Shown here piece by piece: positions 16,643 through 25,571 of a stretch of 64,000 nucleotides of DNA. A program made the position numbers and the translations under genes. Position 1 is the first letter of the stretch, and each line of letters starts with the position of its first letter. A model generated the notes under the pieces. That model worked only from the letters and a program-made list of their open reading frames with translations, did not search any database and was not told where the DNA came from. The stretch spans positions 20,875 to 84,874 of the forward strand of contig MESI01000001.1 of assembly GCA_001770935.1 (NCBI GenBank). The letters run 5' to 3'. The DNA is from Burkholderiales bacterium RIFCSPLOWO2_12_FULL_61_40 (lineage in GTDB: Bacteria; Pseudomonadota; Gammaproteobacteria; Burkholderiales; Burkholderiaceae_C).

Positions 16643-19282
16643 ATGACGCCCCCCTCCGATTGGCATTTGCGCGAAGCGCACGAACTGGTACGGGAACACG
16701 GAGTGGACCCCGTTCACGGCCTGCCGGAGGCCGAAGCCCAGCAGCGCGCGCAGGTCCATGGGGCCAACGAATTGCAGGCGGTGGGCCAGCGCAGCCTCGT
16801 GGGCCTGCTGATCGAGCAGTTTCGCGATTTCATGGTGTTGGTGCTACTGGCGGCAGCGGTCATTTCGGGGATGATTGGCGACCTGACCGACACCCTGGTG
16901 ATTCTCGTCATCGTGGTGCTCAACGCCGTGATCGGTTTTGTCCAGACCTGGCGCGCCGACCGGGCGATGCTGGCGTTGCGCCAGTTGGCGGCTGCACAGG
17001 CCACCGTGCTGCGTGGAGGCCAGGTACAAATGCGGCCCGCCAGCACACTGGTGCCGGGCGATATTGTGCTGCTGGAAGCGGGCAACCAGGTACCGGCCGA
17101 TTTGCGCCTCATTGAGATCGCCCAGTTGCAAGTGGACGAATCGGCACTGACCGGTGAATCCGTCACCACCAGCAAACACACGGCGGCCCTGGCTGCCGAT
17201 GCCCCTTCTGCATTGGGTGACCGCCTGAACATGGCCTTCAAAGGCACCACCGCCACCCATGGGCGCGCCCGCGGGCTGGTGGTCGCCATTGGCATGTCTA
17301 CAGAACTGGGGAAGATCGCCCGGCTACTCGACAGCGAAGACCGCAGCACCCCCCTGCAACTGCGGCTGGCCGCTTTCGGCAAACGCCTGGCCGTGGTGGT
17401 GCTCGCCATCTGCGCAGTGATATTTGCCGTGGGCGTGCTGCGCGGAGAAACACCATTGCTGATGGCGCTCACGGCCATCAGCCTGGCGGTAGCCGCCATC
17501 CCGGAGGCCTTGCCCGCCGTCGTCACAATTTTGCTGGCACTGGGCGCGCGACGCATGGTGGCGGTAAATGCCCTGGTACGGCGCCTGCCATCGGTAGAAA
17601 CACTGGGCTCCATCACCACCATTTGCTCCGACAAGACCGGCACACTCACCCAAAACCGCATGCATGCGGAGTTGGTTCTGGCGCAGAGCCAGCCATGGGT
17701 TCCGGGCGACCCGCTCCCCGGTGAAGTACATGCGCAAACCCTGCGCGCCGCCGCGCTGTGCAACGATGCCAGCCCCACGGACGATGGCCTGTGGCAAGGG
17801 GACCCGACGGAAACCGCCCTGGTGCTGGCAGCCCGCAGCGCACAACTGGACAAAGCGGCGCTGGATGCGGCCTGGCCCCGCGTACAAGAACAGCCGTTTG
17901 ACGCCGAGCGCAAGCGCATGACCACCTTCCACCACCCGGTGGCCGGGCAAGCCGAGGGGTATGTCGCCTACACCAAGGGTGCGCCGGAGTCGGTATTGCC
18001 CTGCTGTGTGGCCCAGTGGACACCCTCAGGCCCCGAGCCTCTGGACCCGCAGGCACTGCTGGACGCCGCCAACACCCTGGCCGCCCAGGGCCTGCGCGTG
18101 CTGGCGCTGGCACGGCGCAGCTTCGACCGCCTGCCCGACACCAATGCGCTGGCGTCGGTGGAGAGCCAGCTCGAACTGCTGGGCCTGATCGCGCTGATCG
18201 ATCCGCCGCGTCCCGAAGCCATGGCGGCCGTGGGCGACTGCATCAGCGCAGGCATCACGCCGGTGATGATCACCGGCGACCACCCCGCCACCGCACGCGC
18301 CATTGCCCAACGGCTGGGCATTGTGGACAGCGCCGATGCACCGGTTTTAACCGGAGTCGACCTGAGCGCCATGGACGACGCGCAACTGCAGGCGCGAGTG
18401 GAACAGGTCCGCATTTATGCCCGTGTGGACCCGGCGCAAAAAATCCGCATCGTCGCGGCCCTGCAGGCGCAAGGCCAGTTTGTGGCCATGACGGGTGACG
18501 GTGTGAACGATGCCCCGGCCTTGAAACGCGCCGACATTGGCGTGGCCATGGGCAAAGGCGGAACCGACGTCGCCCGCGAGGCCTCCAGCCTGATTCTGCT
18601 GGACGACAACTTTGCCACCATCGTGGCGGCGGTGCGCGAGGGCAGGCGCATCTACGACAACATCCGCAAGTTCGTGCGTTACACCATGACCAGCAATTCA
18701 GGCGAGATCTGGACCATCTTTCTCGCCCCGCTGTTCCTGCTGCCGATCCCCCTGCTGCCTATCCACATCCTGTGGGTCAACCTGGTGACCGACGGCCTGC
18801 CGGGTCTGGCACTGGCCGCCGAGCCGGCCGAACGCGGCATCATGCAGCGCCCGCCCCGCGCCCCCTCGGAGAGCATGTTCGCCCAGGGCATGTGGCAGCA
18901 TATTTTGGGCGTGGGTCTGCTGATTGGCGCGCTGTGCCTGGGTGTGCAGTACTGGGCCATCACCACGGGGAACGCCCATTGGCAAACCATGGTGTTTACC
19001 GTACTGACCCTGTCCCAAATGTTCCATGTGCTGGCGATTCGTTCGGAACAACTGCCGCTGTGGCGCATCGGTCTGCGCAGCAACCTTCCCTTGTTGGGGG
19101 CGGTGCTGTTGACGTTTACCCTGCAGATGCTGCTGATTTACGTTCCCGCACTGAACCCGATTTTCAAAACCGAAGCCCTGGGTGCACTGGAGCTATTGCT
19201 GTGCCTGGCCGTTTCCAGCATCGTCCTGCTGGTGGTGGAGCTGGAGAAATACTGGCGGCGCAAACATGGGCCGACGGTTTAA
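16643..19282 (+). CDS. P-type cation-transporting ATPase, calcium (SERCA/PMR1-like) type
   Basis: 879 residues. Motifs in order: TGES (170-173) in the actuator domain, PEALP (287-291) in M4, the phosphorylated Asp330 in CSDKTGTLTQNRM, MITGDHPATARAIA and GDGVNDAPAL in the phosphorylation domain. M5 carries NSGE and M6 NLVTDGLPGLAL, matching calcium-coordinating positions of P2A ATPases, so calcium (possibly manganese) export is the best guess. The start at 16643 has GAGGT just upstream; the open frame extends further inside rlhA but looks like shadow. It probably shares a transcript with rlhA, whose stop is 10 bases before. No regulatory N-terminal metal-binding CxxC is present, which argues against copper or zinc. 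Confidence 0.88.
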   Translation: MTPPSDWHLREAHELVREHGVDPVHGLPEAEAQQRAQVHGANELQAVGQRSLVGLLIEQFRDFMVLVLLAAAVISGMIGDLTDTLVILVIVVLNAVIGFVQTWRADRAMLALRQLAAAQATVLRGGQVQMRPASTLVPGDIVLLEAGNQVPADLRLIEIAQLQVDESALTGESVTTSKHTAALAADAPSALGDRLNMAFKGTTATHGRARGLVVAIGMSTELGKIARLLDSEDRSTPLQLRLAAFGKRLAVVVLAICAVIFAVGVLRGETPLLMALTAISLAVAAIPEALPAVVTILLALGARRMVAVNALVRRLPSVETLGSITTICSDKTGTLTQNRMHAELVLAQSQPWVPGDPLPGEVHAQTLRAAALCNDASPTDDGLWQGDPTETALVLAARSAQLDKAALDAAWPRVQEQPFDAERKRMTTFHHPVAGQAEGYVAYTKGAPESVLPCCVAQWTPSGPEPLDPQALLDAANTLAAQGLRVLALARRSFDRLPDTNALASVESQLELLGLIALIDPPRPEAMAAVGDCISAGITPVMITGDHPATARAIAQRLGIVDSADAPVLTGVDLSAMDDAQLQARVEQVRIYARVDPAQKIRIVAALQAQGQFVAMTGDGVNDAPALKRADIGVAMGKGGTDVAREASSLILLDDNFATIVAAVREGRRIYDNIRKFVRYTMTSNSGEIWTIFLAPLFLLPIPLLPIHILWVNLVTDGLPGLALAAEPAERGIMQRPPRAPSESMFAQGMWQHILGVGLLIGALCLGVQYWAITTGNAHWQTMVFTVLTLSQMFHVLAIRSEQLPLWRIGLRSNLPLLGAVLLTFTLQMLLIYVPALNPIFKTEALGALELLLCLAVSSIVLLVVELEKYWRRKHGPTV

Positions 19283-19318
19283 TTTTTGCGTGAACAGTGC
19301 GTGCCCAGGGCATGCCTG

Positions 19319-19630
19319 TCATGCCGACATGGGCGCAACTTCCTTCTCGATCTTGCGTGCCAACGCCTTTTGCGCCACCTTGACCTCAAACGCCGTTTGC
19401 AAATTCATCCAACTTTGCACGTCACCGCCAAAATAGCGCACCAATCGCATGGCGGTATCCACCGTCACACCACGGCGCTCCAGCACGATGTCATTGACGC
19501 GCGACGCTGGCACTTTAAGCGCCAGAGACAGGGCGTTGGCACTCATGCCCAGCGGTTTGAGGTAGTCCTCACGCAAAATTTCGCCGGGATGAATGGGGCG
19601 AAGACCATTTTTGGGGGCTGCGATGGTCAT
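19319..19630 (-). CDS. higA: HigA-family antitoxin / XRE-type regulator (orphan)
   Basis: 103 residues with a helix-turn-helix of the HigA/VapI group: HPGEILREDYLKPLGMSANA, then LALKVPASRVNDIVLERRGV. The start at 19630 is chosen because AGGAG lies 8 bases upstream; the frame opens further but without a ribosome site. HigA normally neutralises the HigB mRNA interferase encoded just upstream and represses the operon. Here only the last codons of a higB-like frame remain upstream (19647-19716), so the antitoxin is a solitary relic or has a regulatory role of its own. It lies directly downstream of purL on the same strand and is probably transcribed with it. Confidence 0.88.
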   Translation of the reverse strand: MTIAAPKNGLRPIHPGEILREDYLKPLGMSANALSLALKVPASRVNDIVLERRGVTVDTAMRLVRYFGGDVQSWMNLQTAFEVKVAQKALARKIEKEVAPMSA

Positions 19631-19646
19631 AGCGAACTCCTGCACT

Positions 19647-19716
19647 TCAGTGGTAATCCACAATTTTGACTTCATGGGCGCCGTCGGGAGCCCAGACAAA
19701 ACACAAACGAAACTGA
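19647..19716 (-). pseudogene. higB toxin remnant (C-terminal stump)
   Basis: Upstream of higA, in a frame different from both purL and higA, the codons read [20 protein letters not shown] followed by DYH and a TGA at 19647-19649. This closely matches the C-terminus of HigB/RelE toxins (RICFxW...DVEIVDYH), and the stop stands at the normal distance before higA. The recognisable part begins exactly at the purL stop codon (19717-19719), so the 5' part of the toxin gene is missing. No start codon or ribosome site is left, so no toxin can be made. Confidence 0.75.
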
Positions 19717-22700
19717 TCAACCCACCCACTTGCGGGCGTTGTGCCAAAGCTGCATCCAGGGGCTGTGGGCATTGGGGTCCAGATCGGTCCAGCTCATCTG
19801 GATGTTGCGGAACACCCGCTCGGGGTGCGGCATCATGGCGGTGAAGCGCCCGTCCGCCGTGGTCACCGCCGTCAGGCCACCGGGGCTGCCGTTCGGGTTG
19901 AACGGGTAAGCCTCGGTGGCCGCACCGTGGTTGTCGGTGAAACGCATGGCGGCAATGGCCTGGTCGGCGTTGCCCCGGTACTTGAAGTTGGCAAAACCTT
20001 CACCGTGCGCCACGGCAATCGGCAAGCGGGCGCCCGCCATCCCGGCGAAGAACAGCGAGGGGGACTCCAGCACTTCGACCATGCTCAGGCGCGCCTCGAA
20101 GCGTTCGCTCTGGTTGGTGGTGAAGCGCGGCCAGTCTTGTGCGCCGGGGATGATGTCGGCAAGCTCGGCAAACATCTGGCAGCCATTGCACACGCCCAGC
20201 CCGAAGGTGTCGGTGCGGCCAAAGAAGGCCTTGAACTGGTCTGCCAGTGCGGCATTGAAGGTGATGGAGCGCGCCCAGCCAATGCCGGCGCCCAGGGTGT
20301 CGCCATAGCTGAACCCCCCGCAGGCCACCACGCCCTGGAAGTCCGCCAGTTTGGCGCGGCCGCTTTGCAGATCGGTCATGTGCACGTCATAGGCCTCAAA
20401 ACCGGCCTCGGTGAAGGCGTAAGCCATCTCCACATGCGAGTTGACGCCCTGCTCGCGCAACACGGCCACCTTGGGGCGGCTCAGGTTCAAAGCCGGAGTT
20501 GCTATTGATTTAATAGCTGCTTGCGCATATTCCACGGGGGCTAGAGCACTATTTGGCACTGAAATAGTGGCCTGTGGACGGTAAATATGCAGGCCCGGAT
20601 CGCCCAAGGCGCCAGCGGCCGCGTGTTCGGCATCGGCACAGGCGGGGTTGTCGCGTTGCTGGCAAATTTTCCAGCTCACGCTGTCCCACACCTGGTGCAG
20701 GTCGCTCAAGGAGGCGCTGAAGATGGACTTGGCATCGCGCCAGATTTGCAATTCGCCCTTGCCGGCCGCGATTTCGCTGGTGGCGGGACGGGTCTTGCCA
20801 ATGAAATGGCTGTGTTTGGCCAGACCATGGTCACGCAAAGTCTGCATCACCTCACTGCGCTGGGCGGTGCGCACCTGCAGCACCACACCCAGTTCTTCGT
20901 TGAACAGGGCTTTGAGCGTCAACTCTTCCCGGCGCGCGCTGACCTGCCCTGCCCAGTTTTTGCTGTCGCCCACATCCATGCGGCTGTCGGTGATGCCGTC
21001 GCCTTCCAGCACCAGCATGTCCACATTCAGCGCCACACCCACACGTCCGGCAAAGGCCATCTCGGCCACTGCGGCCAACAGGCCACCGTCGCTGCGGTCG
21101 TGGTAGGCCAGCAGCTTGCCCTGCGCACGCAAGGCGTTGACGGCGTTGACCAGGTTCACCAGGTCTTTCGCTTCGTCCAGGTCAGGCACTTGGTCGCCGA
21201 CCTGGTTGAGCGTTTGCGCCAGAATGCTGGTGGCCATGCGGTTTTTGCCGTGGCCCAGGTCGACCAGCACCAGGGTGGTGTCTTCAGTGGCATTCAACTG
21301 GGGGGTCAGCGTGCCGCGCACATCCTGCAGCGTGGCAAAGGCGGTGACGATCAGGGACACCGGGCTGGTGACCTTTTTGGCTTCGTTCTCATCTTTCCAC
21401 TGCGTGCGCATGGACAGTGAATCCTTGCCCACGGGAATGGAAATACCCAGCGCCGGGCACAGCTCCAGGCCCACGGCCTTGACCGTGGCGTACAGCGCGG
21501 CGTCTTCACCGGGTTCGCCGCACGCGGCCATCCAGTTGGCCGACAGCTTCACGCGCGGCAAGTCAAAGGGCGCGGCCAGCAGGTTGGTAATGGCTTCGGC
21601 CACCGCCATACGGCCCGAGGCCGGGGCGTCGATGCTGGCCAATGGCGTGCGTTCACCCATGGCCATGGCTTCGCCGGCAAAGCCTTTGTAGTCAGCCAGG
21701 GTGACGGCGCAGTCCGCCACCGGCACCTGCCAGGGTCCGACCATCTGGTCACGGTGGGTCAGGCCCCCCACGGTGCGGTCGCCAATGGTGATGAGGAAAC
21801 GTTTGGACGCCACGGTGGGGTGGGCCAGCACGTCAATCACGGCTTTTTGCAGGTCGACGCCGGTCAAATCCAGCGGCGCAAAGCTGCGCTCCACCGTCTT
21901 CACATCGCGGTGCATCTTGGGCGGCTTGCCCAGCAGCACGTTCATGGGCATGTCGACCGGTGACTCAGCACCCTTGTCGACCAGTTCCAGTTGGCGTTCT
22001 TCGGTGGCGACACCAACCACCGCATACGGGCAGCGCTCGCGCTCGCACAGGGCTTTGAACATCTCCAGGGACTCGGGAGCGATGGCCAGCACATAACGCT
22101 CCTGGCTCTCGTTGCACCAGATTTCCTTAGGCGCCATGCCGGACTCTTCCAGCGGCACACCGCGCAGATCAAAGCGTGCGCCACGGCCCGCGTCGTTGGT
22201 CAGCTCGGGGAAGGCGTTGGACAAACCACCGGCACCGACGTCATGGATCGCCAGAATCGGATTGGCGCGAACACCGTCGCTCCCGCTACCGTCAGGGGCC
22301 ACACCATTACCCAGCATCCAGCACTGGTTGATCACCTCTTGCGCCCGGCGCTCGATCTCGGGGTTGCCGCGCTGCACCGAATCAAAGTCCAGCTCGGCGG
22401 CGTTGGCACCCGTGGCCATGGAACTGGCCGCGCTGCCACCCATGCCGATGCGCATGCCAGGGCCGCCCAGTTGAATGAGCAAACTGCCCGCGGGGAATTC
22501 AATCTTGTGGGTTTGGGTGGCGTCAATCACGCCCAAACCGCCCGCGATCATGATGGGCTTGTGGTAGCCGCGCTGCACCGTGTCTTGCCCGCTGACCACG
22601 GATTGTTCGTACTCGCGGAAGTAACCCAAGAGGTTGGGCCGGCCAAACTCGTTGTTGAAGGCTGCGCCGCCCAACGGGCCTTCGACCATGATTTGCAGCG

Positions 22701-23817
22701 GGCTGGCGATGTGTTCGGGCTTGCCGAAAGCGGGCACGCCATCCTGCGGCCAGAGTTTGGACACGGTAAAGCCGGTCAAACCGGCCTTGGGCTTGGAGCC
22801 ACGGCCGGTAGCACCTTCGTCGCGAATCTCGCCACCTGCGCCGGTGGAGGCACCGGGGAAGGGGGAAATGGCGGTCGGGTGGTTGTGGGTTTCCACCTTC
22901 ATCAAAATATGGTTGGTTTCGCTATGCTTTTCATAGCTGGCTGCGCTTATTCCATAAGGGCTAGAGGCCGATTTGGCAGTGAAACGCTCGACCTGCACAC
23001 CTTCCATCACCGAGGCGTTGTCCGAGTACGCCACCAGCATGTGCTGCGGGTGGGTCTGGTGCGTGTGCCGGATCATGCTGAACATGCTGCCATCCTGTGG
23101 CGCACCGTCAATCGTGAACTGGGCGTTGAAAATCTTGTGGCGGCAGTGCTCGCTGTTGGCCTGCGCAAACATCATCAGCTCCACGTCGGTGGGGTTGCGC
23201 TGCAGCTGCGTGAAGGCGGTCACCAGGTAGTCAATTTCGTCAGCCGCCAGTGCCAGACCGAACTGGGTGTTGGCGGTTTCCAGCGCCGCCTTGCCACCCC
23301 CCAGCACATCCACATGGGCCATGGGCGCGGCTTGCAGCACGTTGAACAGGCCTAAAGCCTGCTGGCGCGAGAACATGGCGCTTTCGGTCATGCGGTCGTG
23401 CAGCAGGGCGGCCACCTGCTCCAGTTGCGCAGGCGTCAAGGTGGTTTTGGACAGCAAGCCGTGTTTCAGGGTCAGCCGGTATTCCACCAGCCGTTCGATA
23501 CGCTTGACCGCAAAACCACAGTTGTGCGCAATGTCGGTGGCTTTGGAGGCCCAGGGCGATACGGTGCCGAACCGGGGCGTCACCACAATCAGCGGGCCGT
23601 CGGCAGGGCCCGCGTAGGGATCACCATAGGTCAGCAAGGCGTCCAACTGGGCTTGCAGGGCTTCACTGGGAACGGTTTCGCAGGCCACCAGGTGCACAAA
23701 CCGGGCGGACACCGCCGTAATTTTGTCGTGAATGCCTTGCAGGGCGGGCAAAAGTTGTTGAACGCGAAAGCTGCTCAGGGCGTTGCTGCCCTCGAATTGG
23801 GATATGTGCAGGGTCAC
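19717..23817 (-). CDS. purL: Phosphoribosylformylglycinamidine synthase PurL
   Basis: About 1366 residues. This large single-chain enzyme makes FGAM from FGAR, glutamine and ATP in the fourth step of purine synthesis. The FGAR-binding/ATPase half contains [15 protein letters not shown] and [20 protein letters not shown]; the C-terminal class I amidotransferase has its nucleophile cysteine in [12 protein letters not shown] and the later histidine in MPHPERVF. The GTG at 23817 gives [20 protein letters not shown], the family start; upstream in-frame codons overlap the parD promoter. Two dispersed repeat copies are inserted in frame (20499-20560 and 22919-22980), encoding [20 protein letters not shown] and [19 protein letters not shown]. 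They may explain its slightly long size. Confidence 0.95.
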   Translation of the reverse strand: MTLHISQFEGSNALSSFRVQQLLPALQGIHDKITAVSARFVHLVACETVPSEALQAQLDALLTYGDPYAGPADGPLIVVTPRFGTVSPWASKATDIAHNCGFAVKRIERLVEYRLTLKHGLLSKTTLTPAQLEQVAALLHDRMTESAMFSRQQALGLFNVLQAAPMAHVDVLGGGKAALETANTQFGLALAADEIDYLVTAFTQLQRNPTDVELMMFAQANSEHCRHKIFNAQFTIDGAPQDGSMFSMIRHTHQTHPQHMLVAYSDNASVMEGVQVERFTAKSASSPYGISAASYEKHSETNHILMKVETHNHPTAISPFPGASTGAGGEIRDEGATGRGSKPKAGLTGFTVSKLWPQDGVPAFGKPEHIASPLQIMVEGPLGGAAFNNEFGRPNLLGYFREYEQSVVSGQDTVQRGYHKPIMIAGGLGVIDATQTHKIEFPAGSLLIQLGGPGMRIGMGGSAASSMATGANAAELDFDSVQRGNPEIERRAQEVINQCWMLGNGVAPDGSGSDGVRANPILAIHDVGAGGLSNAFPELTNDAGRGARFDLRGVPLEESGMAPKEIWCNESQERYVLAIAPESLEMFKALCERERCPYAVVGVATEERQLELVDKGAESPVDMPMNVLLGKPPKMHRDVKTVERSFAPLDLTGVDLQKAVIDVLAHPTVASKRFLITIGDRTVGGLTHRDQMVGPWQVPVADCAVTLADYKGFAGEAMAMGERTPLASIDAPASGRMAVAEAITNLLAAPFDLPRVKLSANWMAACGEPGEDAALYATVKAVGLELCPALGISIPVGKDSLSMRTQWKDENEAKKVTSPVSLIVTAFATLQDVRGTLTPQLNATEDTTLVLVDLGHGKNRMATSILAQTLNQVGDQVPDLDEAKDLVNLVNAVNALRAQGKLLAYHDRSDGGLLAAVAEMAFAGRVGVALNVDMLVLEGDGITDSRMDVGDSKNWAGQVSARREELTLKALFNEELGVVLQVRTAQRSEVMQTLRDHGLAKHSHFIGKTRPATSEIAAGKGELQIWRDAKSIFSASLSDLHQVWDSVSWKICQQRDNPACADAEHAAAGALGDPGLHIYRPQATISVPNSALAPVEYAQAAIKSIATPALNLSRPKVAVLREQGVNSHVEMAYAFTEAGFEAYDVHMTDLQSGRAKLADFQGVVACGGFSYGDTLGAGIGWARSITFNAALADQFKAFFGRTDTFGLGVCNGCQMFAELADIIPGAQDWPRFTTNQSERFEARLSMVEVLESPSLFFAGMAGARLPIAVAHGEGFANFKYRGNADQAIAAMRFTDNHGAATEAYPFNPNGSPGGLTAVTTADGRFTAMMPHPERVFRNIQMSWTDLDPNAHSPWMQLWHNARKWVG
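20499..20560 (-). repeat. Intragenic dispersed repeat, copy 3 (in purL, sense)
   Basis: In purL sense it reads AGTGCCAAATAGTGCTCTAG, CCCCCGTGGAATATGCGC, AAGCAGCTATT then AAATC and AATAGCAA. The arms GCTATT and AATAGC form a hairpin. It encodes a linker-like peptide between the synthetase and glutaminase parts of PurL. This is the best-preserved copy and serves as the reference. Confidence 0.85.
22919..22980 (-). repeat. Intragenic dispersed repeat, copy 4 (in purL, sense)
   Basis: In purL sense it reads ACTGCCAAATCGGCCTCTAG, CCCTTATGGAATAAGCGC, AGCCAGCTATG then AAAAG and CATAGCGAA. It aligns over its full length with copy 3. Its stem pair GCTATG / CATAGC differs from GCTATT / AATAGC by a compensatory T-A to G-C change. 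It is in frame within the N-terminal half of PurL, just before the conserved [10 protein letters not shown] motif. Confidence 0.85.
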
Positions 23818-23942
23818 TGTGGGGCCTGATAAGTGGGCTGGCGGAGTTGGCAGAAGGCGCCAATCGAAGAGCGGAATTTTACCAGTGCGCAAAGGTGGGC
23901 TCAGGCGTAACAGGGGCCTATCCAATACGGGCTTCGCCTCTT

Positions 23943-23963
23943 GATTGGCATAATATGCCAATC
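23943..23963. promoter_or_regulatory. Perfect 21-bp inverted repeat, likely ParD operator
   Basis: The arms GATTGGCATA and TATGCCAATC are exact reverse complements around one central A. The site ends 23 bases before the parD ATG and includes a CATAAT-type -10 element, so a bound dimer would block transcription. ParD-type ribbon-helix-helix antitoxins usually repress their own operon at such sites. Confidence 0.7.
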
Positions 23964-23986
23964 GCGGTTCTTGCAGAAAGATCATC

Positions 23987-24265
23987 ATGCCGACTAAAAA
24001 TGTGGTTCTCACCGACCATCAAGCGCACTTTGTGGACGATTTGGTGACATCCGGTCGCTACCAAAACGCCAGTGAGGTGCTGCGCGAAGGGTTGCGATTG
24101 ATCGAGCGCCGGGAAACCGAAGACCAGTTGCGATTGACTGCGCTCAAAGAAGCGGCGCGTATGGGTATCGCTGACATCCATGCTGGGGCGTTTAGCAGCT
24201 TTGATTCACCTGCCGATTTGAAACAGCATTTATCAGCATTGACAGTCAAAGTGCTTGGTGCGTAG
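23987..24265 (+). CDS. parD: ParD-family antitoxin (ribbon-helix-helix)
   Basis: 92 residues. The N-terminal ribbon-helix-helix [20 protein letters not shown] followed by [19 protein letters not shown] is the DNA-binding and dimerisation part of ParD/CopG-like antitoxins. The C-terminal half, including the acidic [10 protein letters not shown], would wrap and neutralise the toxin. Its stop overlaps the parE start (TAGTG at 24263-24267). A perfect 21-bp palindrome lies just upstream, fitting autorepression. The pair lies between purL and map and is transcribed away from purL, with nothing else accessory around it, so it looks like a small horizontally gained module. Confidence 0.92.
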   Translation: MPTKNVVLTDHQAHFVDDLVTSGRYQNASEVLREGLRLIERRETEDQLRLTALKEAARMGIADIHAGAFSSFDSPADLKQHLSALTVKVLGA

Positions 24266-24621
24266 TGGGTGCCCGCAGTTGGCGTGTACGTCTTGCAGCA
24301 ACAGCGCTAGAAGACTACCAGGACATTTTGCAGTGGACGGCCGATCAATTTGGGCCTGACCAAGCGCGTACGTATGCCGAAACATTGTCCACAGCCCTTG
24401 AAGACTTGTGTGCTGGCCCTGGGATTGTGGGCGCCAAGGCGCGCAGTGAAATTGGGCCCAACCTGTATACCTTGCATATCGCCCGGAAGGGCCGCAAGGG
24501 GCGACACTTTGTGATGTTCCAAGTCGGCCATGCGCAAGGCGCCGATGTCATTGATGTTCTGCGGATTTTGCACGACAGCATGGATCTGGAGCGGCATCTG
24601 CCGGTAGACGATTTGCATTAG
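24265..24621 (+). CDS. parE: ParE-family toxin
   Basis: 118 residues of the RelE/ParE fold: VRLAATALEDYQDILQWTAD near the N-terminus, ARTYAETLSTALEDLCAGPG in the middle and YTLHIARKGRKGRHFVMFQV near the C-terminus. ParE toxins typically poison DNA gyrase and are held inactive by ParD. The start is a GTG overlapping the parD stop, which couples toxin translation to antitoxin synthesis. Length and motifs look intact, so the module is probably functional. The actual target (gyrase or other) is not provable from sequence alone. Confidence 0.92.
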   Translation: MGARSWRVRLAATALEDYQDILQWTADQFGPDQARTYAETLSTALEDLCAGPGIVGAKARSEIGPNLYTLHIARKGRKGRHFVMFQVGHAQGADVIDVLRILHDSMDLERHLPVDDLH

Positions 24622-24702
24622 CACTCTGGCAGCTATGGACGGCGTAGCGATCAAAGCCTGGGAAGGTATCAATCCCTGGCCGCACAAGCCTATTCGCCCA
24701 AT

Positions 24703-24710
24703 GGGATAAT
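24703..24710 (+). promoter_or_regulatory. Candidate extended -10 box directly before map
   Basis: TGGGATAAT, with GATAAT at 24705-24710, ends 7 bases before the map ATG, and no Shine-Dalgarno is present. Same motif and placement as before rlhA and dapC. Confidence 0.45.
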
Positions 24711-24717
24711 TACAACC

Positions 24718-25539
24718 ATGACTATCACTTACAAAGACGCCCAAGGCATTGCTGGAATGCGCATTGCCGGCAAACTCACCGCCGAAGTCCTGGACTATCT
24801 GACGCCGTTCGTCAAACCCGGTGTAACCACCAACGAAATCGACAAGCTGGCGCACGACTACATCACCCAGGTGCAGCACGCCATTCCCGCGCCCCTGAAC
24901 TACACCGGTGGCGGCAATACGCCCTACCCCAAGTCCATCTGCACCTCGGTCAACCACCAGGTCTGCCATGGCATTCCGAATGACAAGCCGCTCAAAAAGG
25001 GCGACATCGTCAATGTCGATGTGACCGTTATCAAGGATGGCTGGCACGGTGACTCCAGCCGCATGTTCCATGTGGGCGAGGTGTCGATCGCGGCCAAGCG
25101 CCTGTGCACCCTCACCTACGAAGCCATGTGGCAAGGCATCATGATGGTTAAACCGGGCGTTCATTTGGGCGACATTGGCTTTGCCATTCAGAAATTCACC
25201 GAAGGCCAGGGCTTTAGCGTAGTGCGTGAGTTTTGCGGCCACGGCATTGGCCAAGGCTTCCACGAAGAGCCCCAGGTGCTGCATTACGGCCGCCCCGGCA
25301 CTTTGGAAAAGCTCGTGGCTGGTATGACTTTCACCATTGAGCCCATGATCAACGCGGGCGCCAAGGAAATCAAGGACGGCCCCGAGAAAGACGGCTGGAG
25401 CATCGTCACCAAGGACCGCTCCCTGTCCGCCCAGTGGGAACACACGATTTTGGTCACCCCCACCGGGTATGAGGTGCTGACCCTGTCGGCCGGCAGCCCG
25501 CCCATTCCTGCCTTTGTACCCGCACAAACTGCAACTTAA
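24718..25539 (+). CDS. map: Methionine aminopeptidase, type I
   Basis: 273 residues of the pita-bread fold that removes the initiator methionine from new proteins. The dinuclear metal ligands are visible: Asp101 and Asp112 in VNVDVTVIKDGWHGDSSRMF, His175 in CGHGIG, Glu208 in FTIEPM and Glu241 in QWEHTI; the substrate histidine is His84 in VCHGIP. The length is normal for type I without N-terminal extension. A GGGATAAT box lies 7 bases before the ATG, so the transcript may be leaderless. glnD follows 32 bases downstream, the usual map-glnD order of beta-proteobacteria. Confidence 0.96.
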   Translation: MTITYKDAQGIAGMRIAGKLTAEVLDYLTPFVKPGVTTNEIDKLAHDYITQVQHAIPAPLNYTGGGNTPYPKSICTSVNHQVCHGIPNDKPLKKGDIVNVDVTVIKDGWHGDSSRMFHVGEVSIAAKRLCTLTYEAMWQGIMMVKPGVHLGDIGFAIQKFTEGQGFSVVREFCGHGIGQGFHEEPQVLHYGRPGTLEKLVAGMTFTIEPMINAGAKEIKDGPEKDGWSIVTKDRSLSAQWEHTILVTPTGYEVLTLSAGSPPIPAFVPAQTAT

Positions 25540-25571
25540 GCCACTTCAGCGTCCCCTAAAGAACCACCGCC

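Noticed and set aside
14476..16644. A 722-codon minus-strand frame opposite the RlhA-like gene
   Set aside because: Composition (His/Gly/Val/Gln-rich) and exact opposition to a well-supported gene mark it as a shadow frame.
24186..24216. Possible repeat fragment in parD (TTTAGCAGCTTTGATTC)
   Set aside because: Only about ten bases match, and the encoded residues fit the normal ParD C-terminus.
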